From positions 58,834 to 122,833 of the forward strand of contig JAADIO010000055.1 of NCBI GenBank assembly GCA_013151235.1: DNA of 64,000 nt, written 5' to 3'. The translations under genes were made by a program, and so were the position numbers. The notes beneath the pieces are model-generated. The model saw only the letters and a list, made by a program, of their open reading frames with translations. It was not told the origin of the DNA and did not search any database. Positions 63,999 through 64,000 of this stretch are shown piece after piece; within the stretch, counting starts at the first letter, position 1, and each line of letters begins with the position of its first letter. The DNA comes from Deltaproteobacteria bacterium (lineage in GTDB: Bacteria > CG2-30-53-67).

Positions 63999-64000
63999 TC

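Overview
The window reads as a contiguous stretch of chromosome from a GC-rich, Gram-negative, anaerobic bacterium that probably respires sulfate. I would place it in the Desulfobacterota (the old Deltaproteobacteria); this is inference from gene content, not from a marker phylogeny. The arguments are: sat next to qmoC (dissimilatory sulfate reduction), LptA/B/C and LapA/LapB (a lipopolysaccharide outer membrane), a multihaem cytochrome c, two MoeA proteins, several NtrC-family regulators with rpoN, and a type IV pilus motor set in the pilB-pilT-pilC-pilS-pilR order.

Layout. 1-845: 3' part of hemL. 1149-4654: an AddA-like helicase-nuclease split by one frameshift. 4698-8266: DUF4186, rlpA, pgi and a DUF89 protein. 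8518-9069: an orphan SLOG-like protein. 9233-16353 (all minus strand): a FAD dehydrogenase, a cysteine-rich two-CW histidine kinase and an NtrC-type regulator, then a sigma-54 promoter driving dsrE-tusA-SQR-like-DUF1641. I think this is the most interesting unit in the window. 16406-19725: ahcY, metK and apt (methyl and adenine cycle). 19861-23235: rpoS, tRNA-Pro(CGG), a DedA/YqaA-like protein, pcm, surE, tRNA-Pro(GGG). 23389-27501: a decaying surface-glycan cluster (asnB, sulfotransferase, deacetylase and glycosyltransferase remnants) around one intact flippase. 27809-28537: a membrane TPR protein.

28554-40015 (minus strand) is the envelope and phosphotransfer block: lptC-lptA-lptB-rpoN-hpf-ptsN-hprK-rapZ followed by mannose-family EIIA-EIIB-EIIC-EIID, HPr and EI. 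It is preceded by an SLH lipoprotein (40073-40729). 40747-45628: a RACo-like ASKHA protein and two MoeA proteins, one fused to a molybdate/tungstate-binding domain. 45751-46263: a tetrahaem cytochrome. 46493-47332: a GT2 glycosyltransferase. 47649-52233: a histidine kinase with a periplasmic c-haem motif, a PilZ protein, a sigma-54 regulator and a DUF512 radical SAM protein. 52378-59720: pilB-pilT-pilC-pilS-pilR without a pilin gene. 59865-61367: lapA-lapB. 61438-63998: sat and qmoC.

Three families of non-coding repeats lie between genes: a MITE-like element of about 180 bp present twice in opposite orientation (842-1025 and 47377-47556), a second element present in a long and a short version (33288-33437 and 19754-19853), and a degenerate repeat tract (17704-17984). 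No CRISPR array, phage, IS transposase or rRNA was seen.
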